From the NCBI GenBank assembly GCA_016928495.1, contig JAFGKQ010000034.1:1-8742 (forward strand): 8,742 bases of DNA, read 5' to 3'. The notes beneath the pieces were generated by a model that worked only from the letters and a program-made list of their open reading frames with translations, had not been told where the DNA came from and did no database searches. The DNA comes from Candidatus Fermentibacterales bacterium. Lineage in GTDB: Bacteria; Fermentibacterota; Fermentibacteria; Fermentibacterales; JAFGKQ01. The position numbers were made by a program, and so were the translations under genes. This document shows, piece after piece, positions 1 through 6,130 of the stretch. Numbering within the stretch: the first letter of the stretch is position 1; every line of letters begins with the position of its first letter.

Positions 1-27
1 CCTCTCGCTTCCCGAGACCTGCCTCAT
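1..27 (-). CDS. Start of an unidentified downstream gene (partial, 9 codons)
   Basis: An ATG at 27-25 opens a frame reading MRQVSGSER that runs off the low-coordinate end of the window. It lies 16 nt after the stop of the barrel gene and has a good Shine-Dalgarno match (AAGGGAG at 41-35, 7 nt from the ATG), which is the main reason for calling it. Nine residues say nothing about function. The short gap suggests it is the next gene in the same transcription unit as rsmA and the barrel protein. It could be a chance ATG, but the ribosome binding site makes a real start more likely. Confidence 0.5.
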
Positions 28-43
28 GGCTTCGCTCCCTTGC
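28..43 (-). promoter_or_regulatory. Intergenic spacer with ribosome binding site for the downstream gene
   Basis: The 16 nt between the TGA of the barrel gene and the next ATG contain AAGGGAG (41-35), spaced 7 nt from the start. There is no room for a separate promoter or terminator, so the two genes are probably co-transcribed. Confidence 0.5.
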
Positions 44-1882
44 TCAGAACAGGTAGTTGAAGGCCGCGCTGGCGGTCCAGTAGCTCGGCCTGTCATCGGA
101 ATAGAACGTCCTGGTAGCGTTGAGTTGCAGGTTGCCCTCGCCCAGCCGCATCCTGCAGTCTACGCCCACATGGCTGAGCTGGTCCACGCTCGGAGGCAGG
201 CTGCTTCCCAGGAGGCGCCTCTCGGAGTACTCGTAGGAGTAGCTGGGTGTGATCCCGAGATCAGATCTGATATGGAACCCGGCATATACCGTCACTCTGT
301 CGGAGATCCTCTCCTCCGACCGCTCGTAGACCGAGTTCTCGTAGCTGCCCTGATCCTGGAACCTGAAGCGGTTGGTGATGCCGAGCTGAGTGCTGTCCGC
401 GGAGACACGCCGGCAGGAGAGGACGGACTCGACCCTCCTGAACAGCAGGTTGTTGCCGGTGCTGCTGTACTCCGGATACGTGAACGTGGTGTAGTCCGCG
501 CTGAGCTCGACCAATTCGTCCAAGCGCCATCCTCCCCCCAGATCGTAGGAAGCGCTGGGCGCAGCGCTGTAGGTAGAGGAGGTCTTGTTGTTGCCGGACT
601 GCTCACCGTAGATGTAGATGGTCTCCCTGCGCTGAGCCTGCAGAACCAGCTTCAGGTCCAGTCTGCCGCTGACCGGGAGCTCGGTCCGGAGGCTCATGGA
701 CTCCCGCAGCTCGTCCCTGTCGTAGTTGTCTTCGAACGGGTTCCCGAAGACGTCTTCCCATGTCCCGAAGGTGTCGTACCGGAACAGCTCCACGACCCTG
801 TCGAACGTTATCTTCGCACTGCCCGGCTGGTAGACCAGCGAGGCAAGGAAGCTCCTGGTATCCGACTGCTCCCATATCTCGAACAGGTCGGGAACGCCGG
901 TCCCTAGCTGCTTCCTGTCCGTCCTGGAGATCGAGCGCATGAGGGAGAACTCGATGCTCAGGTTGTCCAGGACCTCCCAGAGCGCCCTGCCCGTCAGGCG
1001 CCTGGTCTGCTCCAGCCTGTCCCTGACGTCCTCCTCGATCACCGTGTCGGCCTGGGATTCCCAGAACTTGTCGTGCCAGGACCAGTCGGTGCCCAGCTCC
1101 ACGGAGAGGCCCGGGGACAGGACCGGGCAGGTGACCGTGAAGCTGTGATGGTAGCTCTGGAGGTTGTTGCTGTAGCTGGAGTCGTGGTAGACGACCTGCT
1201 GCCTGCTGGCTCCGATCTCGGCCATCAGGCTTCCCCCCTGGAACAGGGCAGGGAAGCTGTAGCTCATCCTGGCGCTCAGGTCATCCTGGTTCCTGTCGGT
1301 CTGCCTTCCCATCGTCCTGTTCTCGAGGAAGCTGAGACTCGCGGATATCCTGCTCGTCAGCTTGTGGTTGACGCCTATCGAGACGTTGCTGACGCTTCCC
1401 CTGTCATCGCCGGTCAACAGGGAGTCGCCCGAGACCGTCTCGTACTCCTCGAAGTGAGTGCCCAGGCTTACCTGGAGACTGAGCCATTCCAGCGGATTGC
1501 AGCGTATCTGACCCGTGGCCGTGTTCTGGAGCTGGTCGCTTATGAGGTCCCCGTAGCGCTCCTTGATGTCGATCTGCCTCTGGAGGTTCGCCGATAGCTC
1601 CACCGAGCTTACGGGGCGATAGCTTATCGATGCGGAGCCATTCCTGAAGTCGCTGAAGCGGTCCAGGTCCTTGCTCCTGGTCGCGCTGAACGAGGCGGAG
1701 GCGCTCAGCGTGGTGTTCTCGGAGACGTACTGGACAACGGACAGCGAGTTCTTGAGGGTGCTGGACTCCTTGTACTGGGAGAGCTGGATGTCGTACTGGA
1801 TGTTGGCGGCATCGAGCCGCCCCGGGACGACCAGCAGCAGGGGCGCCAGCCCCGCGAGCAGGACCCTGCCGAACCCTCTCAC
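44..1882 (-). CDS. Predicted outer-membrane beta-barrel protein, family not recognised
   Basis: I do not recognise the family. The start chosen is GTG at 1882-1880, giving 612 residues. Its first bases overlap the rsmA stop as GTGA, and GGAG lies 7 nt upstream. An upstream ATG at 1969 would add 29 low-complexity Ala/Gly/Arg/Pro/Ser residues ahead of the signal peptide and overlap rsmA by 91 nt, so it is unlikely. From the GTG, residues 1-25 look like a Sec signal peptide: Arg2 and Arg6, then a hydrophobic run VLLAGLAPLLLVV, then RLDA before ANIQYD (cleavage probably after Ala25). The mature part of about 587 residues is rich in Ser, Thr, Tyr and Arg. It has many short alternating polar/hydrophobic segments separated by Asp/Asn/Gly-rich turns. 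It ends AAFNYLF, with Phe608, Tyr610 and Phe612 alternating as in the BAM-recognised C-terminal beta signal. No plug, POTRA, OstA or OmpA domain is visible. LptD, which neighbours ksgA in gamma-proteobacteria, was considered, but no LptA-like N-terminal domain is seen. Outer-membrane location is a strong inference; function is unknown. Confidence 0.8.
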   Translation of the reverse strand: MRGFGRVLLAGLAPLLLVVPGRLDAANIQYDIQLSQYKESSTLKNSLSVVQYVSENTTLSASASFSATRSKDLDRFSDFRNGSASISYRPVSSVELSANLQRQIDIKERYGDLISDQLQNTATGQIRCNPLEWLSLQVSLGTHFEEYETVSGDSLLTGDDRGSVSNVSIGVNHKLTSRISASLSFLENRTMGRQTDRNQDDLSARMSYSFPALFQGGSLMAEIGASRQQVVYHDSSYSNNLQSYHHSFTVTCPVLSPGLSVELGTDWSWHDKFWESQADTVIEEDVRDRLEQTRRLTGRALWEVLDNLSIEFSLMRSISRTDRKQLGTGVPDLFEIWEQSDTRSFLASLVYQPGSAKITFDRVVELFRYDTFGTWEDVFGNPFEDNYDRDELRESMSLRTELPVSGRLDLKLVLQAQRRETIYIYGEQSGNNKTSSTYSAAPSASYDLGGGWRLDELVELSADYTTFTYPEYSSTGNNLLFRRVESVLSCRRVSADSTQLGITNRFRFQDQGSYENSVYERSEERISDRVTVYAGFHIRSDLGITPSYSYEYSERRLLGSSLPPSVDQLSHVGVDCRMRLGEGNLQLNATRTFYSDDRPSYWTASAAFNYLF

Positions 1883-2724
1883 GGAAGGACTCCGGCCAGA
1901 TCGACGAAGCCCTGGGGAGGAAGCCGCTCCGCCCGCAGAAGCGGGTCTATGCCCACCTTCCGCAGGCACTCCAGAGCCTGCTCCCTCGGCATCATCCTCG
2001 AGAGGTTGTTCAGCAGTGTCTTCCTCCTGGATCCGAACGCTACGGATACCAGCCGCTCGTACCTCTTGCGCAGCTCGCCCGGTACGGCCGGCCTGGGCCT
2101 ACGGGTCAGCGAGACCACTCTCGAGCTGACGGCTGGTGTAGGGTAGAAACAGTCCCTGCCCGCGTCAAGAACCCGCGTTACCTCGAACTCGGGCCAGATG
2201 GCAAGGGCGAGTCTCCCGTAATCCTTCCCGCCGGTGAGGCACGACGCCCTCTCGGCCATCTCCCTCTGCAACATGAGAACCGCCAGGCGGACGGCGCCGA
2301 GGCCGGGCTCCAGCAGCCTGAGCAGCATGGCCGACGACTCGCTGTAGGGCAGGTTCCCGGCGACGAAGTCGAACGGGAACCCGGGAAGCAGCGAGGGCTC
2401 GAGGCGCAGGAAGTCCCCCTCGATCACGCTGAGCCTGGGATCGCCTCCGTGGCTGTCCCTCAGGAAGCCGGCGAACTCCGGACATATCTCCACGGCACAG
2501 ATGGACCTCATCCCCTCCAGCCCGAGAAGGGCCCCGGTGAGAGAGCCCAGCCCGGGCCCTATCTCCAGGAGGCTGAACCCGGACGGGCACGGCGGCTGTC
2601 CCGCGATGAAGCCGGCGATCCGGATTGCCTTGCCGCGGTCGACCAGGAAGGTCTGCCCAAGCCTGCGGCTGGGCCTCACCCCGAGCTTCCCGAGTATCTC
2701 CCTCGTCTCCCGCTCTCCCGGCAT
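1879..2724 (-). CDS. rsmA: 16S rRNA (adenine(1518)-N6/adenine(1519)-N6)-dimethyltransferase RsmA/KsgA
   Basis: Cytoplasmic SAM-dependent enzyme that dimethylates two adjacent adenines in the 3'-terminal helix 45 of 16S rRNA, a late checkpoint of 30S assembly. The 281 residues match the family length. Visible signatures in order: the GQTFLVD entry motif (23-29); SAM motif I LEIGPGLGSLTG (53-64); the ribose-binding acid Glu79 in AVEI; GDF with Asp104; catalytic motif IV NLPY (124-127); LQREMAERA (152-160) followed by DYGRLAL (168-174); YPTPAVSSRVV (194-204); and the C-terminal FGSRRKTLLNNL (230-241). Motif IV continues SES where NIS/NIT is usual. The ATG at 2724 sits 38 nt after the TatD/radical SAM stop, with GGAG 10 nt upstream, a slightly long spacing. 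Its TGA overlaps the GTG of the barrel gene. Proximity of tatD to ksgA also occurs in Bacillus-type genomes. Confidence 0.96.
   Translation of the reverse strand: MPGERETREILGKLGVRPSRRLGQTFLVDRGKAIRIAGFIAGQPPCPSGFSLLEIGPGLGSLTGALLGLEGMRSICAVEICPEFAGFLRDSHGGDPRLSVIEGDFLRLEPSLLPGFPFDFVAGNLPYSESSAMLLRLLEPGLGAVRLAVLMLQREMAERASCLTGGKDYGRLALAIWPEFEVTRVLDAGRDCFYPTPAVSSRVVSLTRRPRPAVPGELRKRYERLVSVAFGSRRKTLLNNLSRMMPREQALECLRKVGIDPLLRAERLPPQGFVDLAGVLP
1890..1893 (-). promoter_or_regulatory. Ribosome binding site deciding the GTG start of the barrel gene
   Basis: GGAG lies inside the last codons of rsmA, 7 nt upstream of the GTG at 1882. With the GTGA stop/start overlap and the signal peptide that follows directly, it fixes the start and suggests translational coupling to rsmA. 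Confidence 0.6.
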
Positions 2725-2762
2725 TTGCCGCTATCTCCGCCCGTGCCGGCGCAGCATGCTTC

Positions 2763-4133
2763 TCAGCCCCTGATCCGCAGCGGCAGGCCGAGTCTCTCCG
2801 CCGTCGCGGCCACCGCATCCGCATCGAGTCCGGGCCAGCGCACTGCGGTCGCCCTCACGCTGCAGGAGGGCACTCTCCTGGCCAGAGAGACGAAAGCGAG
2901 CAACCGGTCCCACGCGTCGGGAACGCCGGGTCTGCATACCGATTCGTAGGAAGCGGCGTCATGAGCGTTGAGGCTGATGCTGACGCAGTCCAGCTCCTTC
3001 AGCATTCTCACCGCTCCGGATTCCTCGCAGAAGGACAGCATGAGGCCGTTCGTGTTCAACCTGGTCTTCCACCCGGCGGACCTGGCCCCGGACGCCAGCT
3101 CCGTCACTGCCTCGTGTCTCAGCGTAGGCTCCCCGTAGCCGCAGAACACCAGCTCATCATACCTGTCAGCCGACAGGCAGGACATGGCTGCGGCGAGCCG
3201 CTCTGGCCCGGGGTCTCCACCCCTGTGAGCCAGCAGGTAGCCGCCTATCCCATCCTGCAGCTTCCGCACGCAGAAGAGGCAGTCGTTGTTGCAGCGCCCG
3301 GTGACGTTCACGTACACCGCGTTGCCCAGCCTGTAGACGAGGTCAGTGCGACGGTATGGTCCCAACTGGAAGGCCCTCTGCGAGTTGTCCAGGACCCGGG
3401 ATGCGGCGGCCTCGATGTCACACCCCCAGCACCTCGCCACCTCCTCGAGCACGAGCGGCAGATGTGACGGCTCGCTGGGCTTTCCCCTGTGTCCCCGAGG
3501 GGCCATGAAGGGGGTATCGGTCTCGATCAGCAGGCTGTCGGCGGGCATGGTGCGCACCATCTCCCTGAGCCCTTCACGGGAGGGATAGGTGAGACAGCCG
3601 GTGAACCCCGCGAACCTGGGTCTCTCCTGCGTCTGCTGTTCCAGAGTCCGGCGCACGGTGCCGTAGTCTCCGGTGTAGCAGTGAAGCACCACGGGCGCAT
3701 CGAGCGATACGATCTCGCCGCAGACCTCCTCTTCCGCGTCCCTGGAATGCGCTATCAGCGTCTTGCCCAGAGCGGACGATACCCGGCAGTGGCTGGCCAG
3801 CCATTCCCTCTGGGCGTCCAGTGACTCCCTGCCGGAGTGGTGGAGGTCGAGGCCCGTCTCTCCGAGAGCCACCGCCCGGGGATCCAGGGCAAGGTCCGCC
3901 AGGTCGCCGACTGCGGACTCGCCGTGAGGCGGAAGGTAGCAGGGATGGTTGCCCACGGCGGCCACTATCGAGCTGTGGGTGTGGGCCAGGCTGAGAGCAT
4001 CGAGCGACGTCTCCCTGTCTATTCCTGGAACGAGCATGAGCCGCACTCCGGCAGAGACGGCTCTCTCGAGCACGCCCTCGAGACCCTCGCGGACCGGATC
4101 CATGTAGAGGTGGCAGTGGGTGTCGAAGAGCAT
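2763..4133 (-). CDS. TatD-family metal-dependent hydrolase fused to a TatD-associated radical SAM domain
   Basis: One continuous 456-residue frame encodes two domains. Residues 1 to about 255 are a complete TatD/YcfH-type amidohydrolase-fold nuclease: DTHCHL with metal ligands His6 and His8, GNHP (61-64), GETGLD with Glu92, IAHSR with His129, VLHCYTG with His151, ETDTPF with Asp206, and RGKPSEP (216-222). Residues about 270-456 are a short radical SAM domain with the [4Fe-4S] motif CNNDCLFC (Cys281, Cys285, Cys288; Cx3Cx2C), the SAM-binding GYGEPT (332-337), and LNTNG (359-363). No SPASM or other auxiliary cluster domain is seen. TatD proteins are Mg-dependent 3'-exonucleases/DNases implicated in DNA repair and RNA processing. 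A radical SAM family associated with or next to TatD is known, but its substrate is unknown to me. The start at 4133 is right because DTHCHL falls at residues 4-9. The upstream GAGGG, 10 nt away, is a weak ribosome binding site. It lies 23 nt after purA and 38 nt before rsmA, so it is probably in the same operon. Confidence 0.92.
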   Translation of the reverse strand: MLFDTHCHLYMDPVREGLEGVLERAVSAGVRLMLVPGIDRETSLDALSLAHTHSSIVAAVGNHPCYLPPHGESAVGDLADLALDPRAVALGETGLDLHHSGRESLDAQREWLASHCRVSSALGKTLIAHSRDAEEEVCGEIVSLDAPVVLHCYTGDYGTVRRTLEQQTQERPRFAGFTGCLTYPSREGLREMVRTMPADSLLIETDTPFMAPRGHRGKPSEPSHLPLVLEEVARCWGCDIEAAASRVLDNSQRAFQLGPYRRTDLVYRLGNAVYVNVTGRCNNDCLFCVRKLQDGIGGYLLAHRGGDPGPERLAAAMSCLSADRYDELVFCGYGEPTLRHEAVTELASGARSAGWKTRLNTNGLMLSFCEESGAVRMLKELDCVSISLNAHDAASYESVCRPGVPDAWDRLLAFVSLARRVPSCSVRATAVRWPGLDADAVAATAERLGLPLRIRG

Positions 4134-4156
4134 TGCGCGGGCGCCCTCGAGGGCCG

Positions 4157-5449
4157 TCAGACGTCTCTCCGGATGATCTCGGATCTCCCGGGACCCGTCG
4201 AGACGAGCCCTATCGGCACACCGATGAGCTCCTCCAGATAGAGGACGTAGTCCCTGGCTTTGCGGGGGAGCGCATCCCAGCTCGTCATGCCGCGGATCTC
4301 CTCCTCCCAGCCGTCCAGCTCCCGGTAGAAGGGCCGGTGCAGGGCCATTCTCGCGCCCCGTTCGAAGATGCCCGCAGATGCTTCGGGATCGAGCTCGTAC
4401 CTGTTACAGACCCGGAGCTTCTCGAACCCGCTGAGAACGTCGAGCAGCGTGAGGGCAACCCACGAGCAGCCGTTGAGCCGCACCGCGTACCTGGCCAGCA
4501 CTCCGTCCAGCCAGCCGCACCTCCTGGGCCTTCCCGTGGTGGCTCCGTACTCACCTCCGCGCTCCCTGATCCTGTCTCCCGTCTCGTTCGGCAGCTCGGT
4601 GGGGAAGGGCCCGGCTCCGACCCTGGTCGAATAGGCCTTCATGACACCCACGACCTGGCCGATGGAGCGCGGGCCGATGCCGAGGCCCGAGCAGGCGCCT
4701 CCGGCGGTGCAGCTTCCTCCAGTAACGTAGGGGTAGGTTCCATGGTCGGGGTCCAGCAGGGCGCCCTGTGCCCCCTCGGCGAGCACGGACCCTCCGCTCT
4801 CGAGGATATCGGCGATCCGCAAAGAGACGTCACCGGCATAATCGAGAAGCGCCAGGGAGGCCTCGACGAACCTGCCGGTAGCATCTCGAAGGGCGGAGAG
4901 ATCGGACCCGGAGGGAGCGGAACCGCCCATGGCGTCCAGATGATACTCGAGCTGCTCCCGGGCCTTGTGGCGGAGGCCCTGCTCGAACGCAGCGTCCTCG
5001 AGCCTGATGCCCCTTCTCCAGTACTTCTCCGCATAGCAGGGCCCTATTCCCCTGGCTGTGGTCCCGATCGAGGAGTCCCCGCGCCTGGCCTCGTCCCACT
5101 TCTCGACGACTCTGTAGACCGGATGGACCAGATGGGCCCCGGCGCTGATCAGCAACCTCCCGCGATCCACGGGCAGGCCCGCGCCGGCAAGCTCCCCCAT
5201 CTCCCCGAGAAGGGCCCCGGGGTCTATCACGCACCCCGAGCCGATGAGGCCTTCCACGTTCTCTCGCAGCAGCCCGGTCGGCAGGTGATGCAGGACGAAC
5301 GACAGGTCTGGCCCTACGCTGACGGTATGGCCGGCGTTTCCGCCACCGGAGAATCGGGCGACCGCGTCGACCGACTCGGAGAGGATGTCGACGATCTTCC
5401 CCTTGCCCTCGTCGCCCCACTGGAGCCCCGTGAGAACGTCAACAGGCAT
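4157..5449 (-). CDS. purA: Adenylosuccinate synthetase PurA
   Basis: Catalyses GTP-dependent condensation of IMP and aspartate to adenylosuccinate, the committed step to AMP, in the cytoplasm. The 430 residues match the family length and all main signatures are present: WGDEGKGK (11-18) with catalytic Asp13; GGNAGHT (36-42) with His41; GTTARGIGPCYAEK (129-142); AEGAQGALLD (224-233) and HGTYPYVTGG (236-245); KAYSTRVGAGPFPTEL (271-286); YGATTGRPRRCGWLD (301-315); and STGPGRSE (417-424). One departure stands out. The guanine-recognition motif, normally TKLD, reads TLLD, with Leu335 (codon CTG at 4447-4445) where E. coli has Lys331; the Asp is kept as Asp337. The ATG at 5449 has AAGGG 5 nt upstream. 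This is the first gene after the only sizeable intergenic gap, so it probably heads the purA-tatD/rSAM-rsmA-barrel unit. Confidence 0.97.
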   Translation of the reverse strand: MPVDVLTGLQWGDEGKGKIVDILSESVDAVARFSGGGNAGHTVSVGPDLSFVLHHLPTGLLRENVEGLIGSGCVIDPGALLGEMGELAGAGLPVDRGRLLISAGAHLVHPVYRVVEKWDEARRGDSSIGTTARGIGPCYAEKYWRRGIRLEDAAFEQGLRHKAREQLEYHLDAMGGSAPSGSDLSALRDATGRFVEASLALLDYAGDVSLRIADILESGGSVLAEGAQGALLDPDHGTYPYVTGGSCTAGGACSGLGIGPRSIGQVVGVMKAYSTRVGAGPFPTELPNETGDRIRERGGEYGATTGRPRRCGWLDGVLARYAVRLNGCSWVALTLLDVLSGFEKLRVCNRYELDPEASAGIFERGARMALHRPFYRELDGWEEEIRGMTSWDALPRKARDYVLYLEELIGVPIGLVSTGPGRSEIIRRDV

Positions 5450-5454
5450 CGCAG

Positions 5455-5472
5455 CCCTTCCCTGAAGAAGGA
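5455..5472 (-). promoter_or_regulatory. purA ribosome binding site inside a possible small hairpin
   Basis: The Shine-Dalgarno region GGGAAGGG (5462-5455) ends 5 nt before the purA ATG. Reading along the transcript, CCTTC (5471-5467), a loop TTCAGG (5466-5461) and GAAGG (5460-5456) form a perfect 5-bp stem, with one more G-U pair outside (5455 with 5472). The 3' arm is the ribosome binding site itself. This could sequester the site, but a 5-bp stem can arise by chance. Confidence 0.35.
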
Positions 5473-5506
5473 GAGAGACCCGGCCAAGCCCTGGCGGACA
5501 AGCTGA

Positions 5507-5535
5507 AGTATCTACACCGGGCTGCCGGCAGGCAA
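5507..5535 (-). promoter_or_regulatory. Candidate sigma70-type promoter for purA
   Basis: On the minus strand TTGCCT (5535-5530) and GATACT (5512-5507) are separated by exactly 17 nt. Each matches four of six consensus positions for -35 and -10. Initiation would fall near 5500, giving a leader of about 50 nt before the ATG. The 103-nt region 5450-5552 is the only place in the window with room for a promoter between genes. The spacer carries the 10-bp palindrome CTGCCGGCAG (5522-5531), which touches the -35 box, flanked by a 6-bp inverted repeat CACCGG/CCGGTG (5515-5520 and 5545-5550). This might be an operator or may be chance in GC-rich DNA. No convincing rho-independent terminator for engB was found here. 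Confidence 0.35.
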
Positions 5536-5552
5536 GGTGAGCGACCGGTGGC

Positions 5553-6125
5553 TCACGAGACCACCTGAGTTATCCACTTCCAGAGCTCTGGCAGGCCCTC
5601 CCCGGTCCTTCCGGAGACAGGGATCACCGGGCCCAGTGCGCCCGCGGCATCCACCGAGGCTCTCCTCTCCGCCCTCTTCAGCTTGTCGATCTTGGTGAGA
5701 GCTATCACGTAGGGCTTCCCAGTGCCCCTGAGAAGGGCGGACATCTCCCTGTCCGAGTCCATGGAGCAGTGCCGGGAGTCCACGAGAAGGATGCTGCCTC
5801 TCAGGGCTTGCCGCTCCCTGAGGTAGCCGGGTATGAGAACCGACGACCAGCGGGAGCGTACCGCCCGGCTCGTCTTCGCGTAGCCGTAGCCGGGAAGGTC
5901 TACGAGCACGAACCGCCCATCTACCAGGAAGAGGTTCATGCTCCTCGTACACCCCGGCTTCTTGCTGGTCCTGGCCAGGCCATCCCTGCCGAGGAGCGCG
6001 TTCAGAAGCGTGGACTTGCCCACGTTGGACCTTCCGATGAAGGCGACCTCTGGCCCGATGGGGCCGGAGGGCAGGGCGGAGAGGGTCCGGCACTGCGTGA
6101 GAGGCTCGACGCGGTGGGAGGCCAT
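5553..6125 (-). CDS. engB: Ribosome biogenesis GTP-binding protein EngB/YsxC/YihA
   Basis: Small TRAFAC-class GTPase needed for late assembly of the 50S subunit. The 190 residues match the family length. The GTPase motifs are in order: G1 P-loop GRSNVGKS (31-38); G2 Thr60 in KPGCTRSMNLF; G3 DLPGYGYA (76-83), the typical EngB form; G4 TKID (144-147); and G5 SGRTGEG (171-177). The ATG at 6125 is 5 nt after the clpX stop and has only a weak ribosome binding site (GAG within the clpX TGA region), so translation probably depends on coupling to clpX. In Bacillus ysxC also sits downstream of tig and clpX, but with lon genes in between, and those are absent here. It is the last gene before the 103-nt gap. 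Confidence 0.96.
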   Translation of the reverse strand: MASHRVEPLTQCRTLSALPSGPIGPEVAFIGRSNVGKSTLLNALLGRDGLARTSKKPGCTRSMNLFLVDGRFVLVDLPGYGYAKTSRAVRSRWSSVLIPGYLRERQALRGSILLVDSRHCSMDSDREMSALLRGTGKPYVIALTKIDKLKRAERRASVDAAGALGPVIPVSGRTGEGLPELWKWITQVVS

Positions 6126-6130
6126 TCAGC

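Noticed and set aside
26-907. 293-codon plus-strand frame opposite the 3' half of the barrel gene
   Set aside because: It is in the same exact codon alignment with the minus-strand gene. Its composition is low-complexity Val/Ala/Gly/Arg/Pro, and the opposing frame has a signal peptide and beta signal.
44-1882. Identification of the barrel protein as LptD
   Set aside because: The gene adjoins ksgA as lptD does in some Proteobacteria, but no LptA/OstA-like N-terminal domain or conserved LptD cysteine pattern is visible, and the signal peptide leads straight into strand-like repeats.
1880-1969. Upstream ATG at 1969 as start of the barrel gene (641 residues)
   Set aside because: It would put 29 residues, including several Arg and Pro, before the signal peptide and overlap rsmA by 91 nt. 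The GTG at 1882 has a ribosome binding site and a GTGA overlap.
2521-2537. 17-nt direct repeat shared with 5204-5220 (CCCGAGAAGGGCCCCGG)
   Set aside because: Both copies encode the same pentapeptide GALLG with identical codons, in rsmA and in purA. This is coincidence of protein sequence and codon preference, not a mobile or regulatory repeat.
2625-3467. 280-codon plus-strand frame opposite the radical SAM half and rsmA start
   Set aside because: It is codon-aligned with the TatD/radical SAM gene, shows no domain, and would start inside rsmA on the opposite strand.
5483-5495. Possible terminator hairpin GCCA-N5-TGGC followed by a pyrimidine-rich stretch
   Set aside because: The stem is only 4 bp and the following tract is mixed C/T with no U run, so it does not resemble a rho-independent terminator.
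4133-5506. 457-codon open frame on the plus strand covering all of purA
   Set aside because: It is codon-aligned opposite purA, so its stops could only arise from CTA, TTA or TCA codons in purA, which are rare in this GC-rich sequence. The translation has no recognisable motifs.
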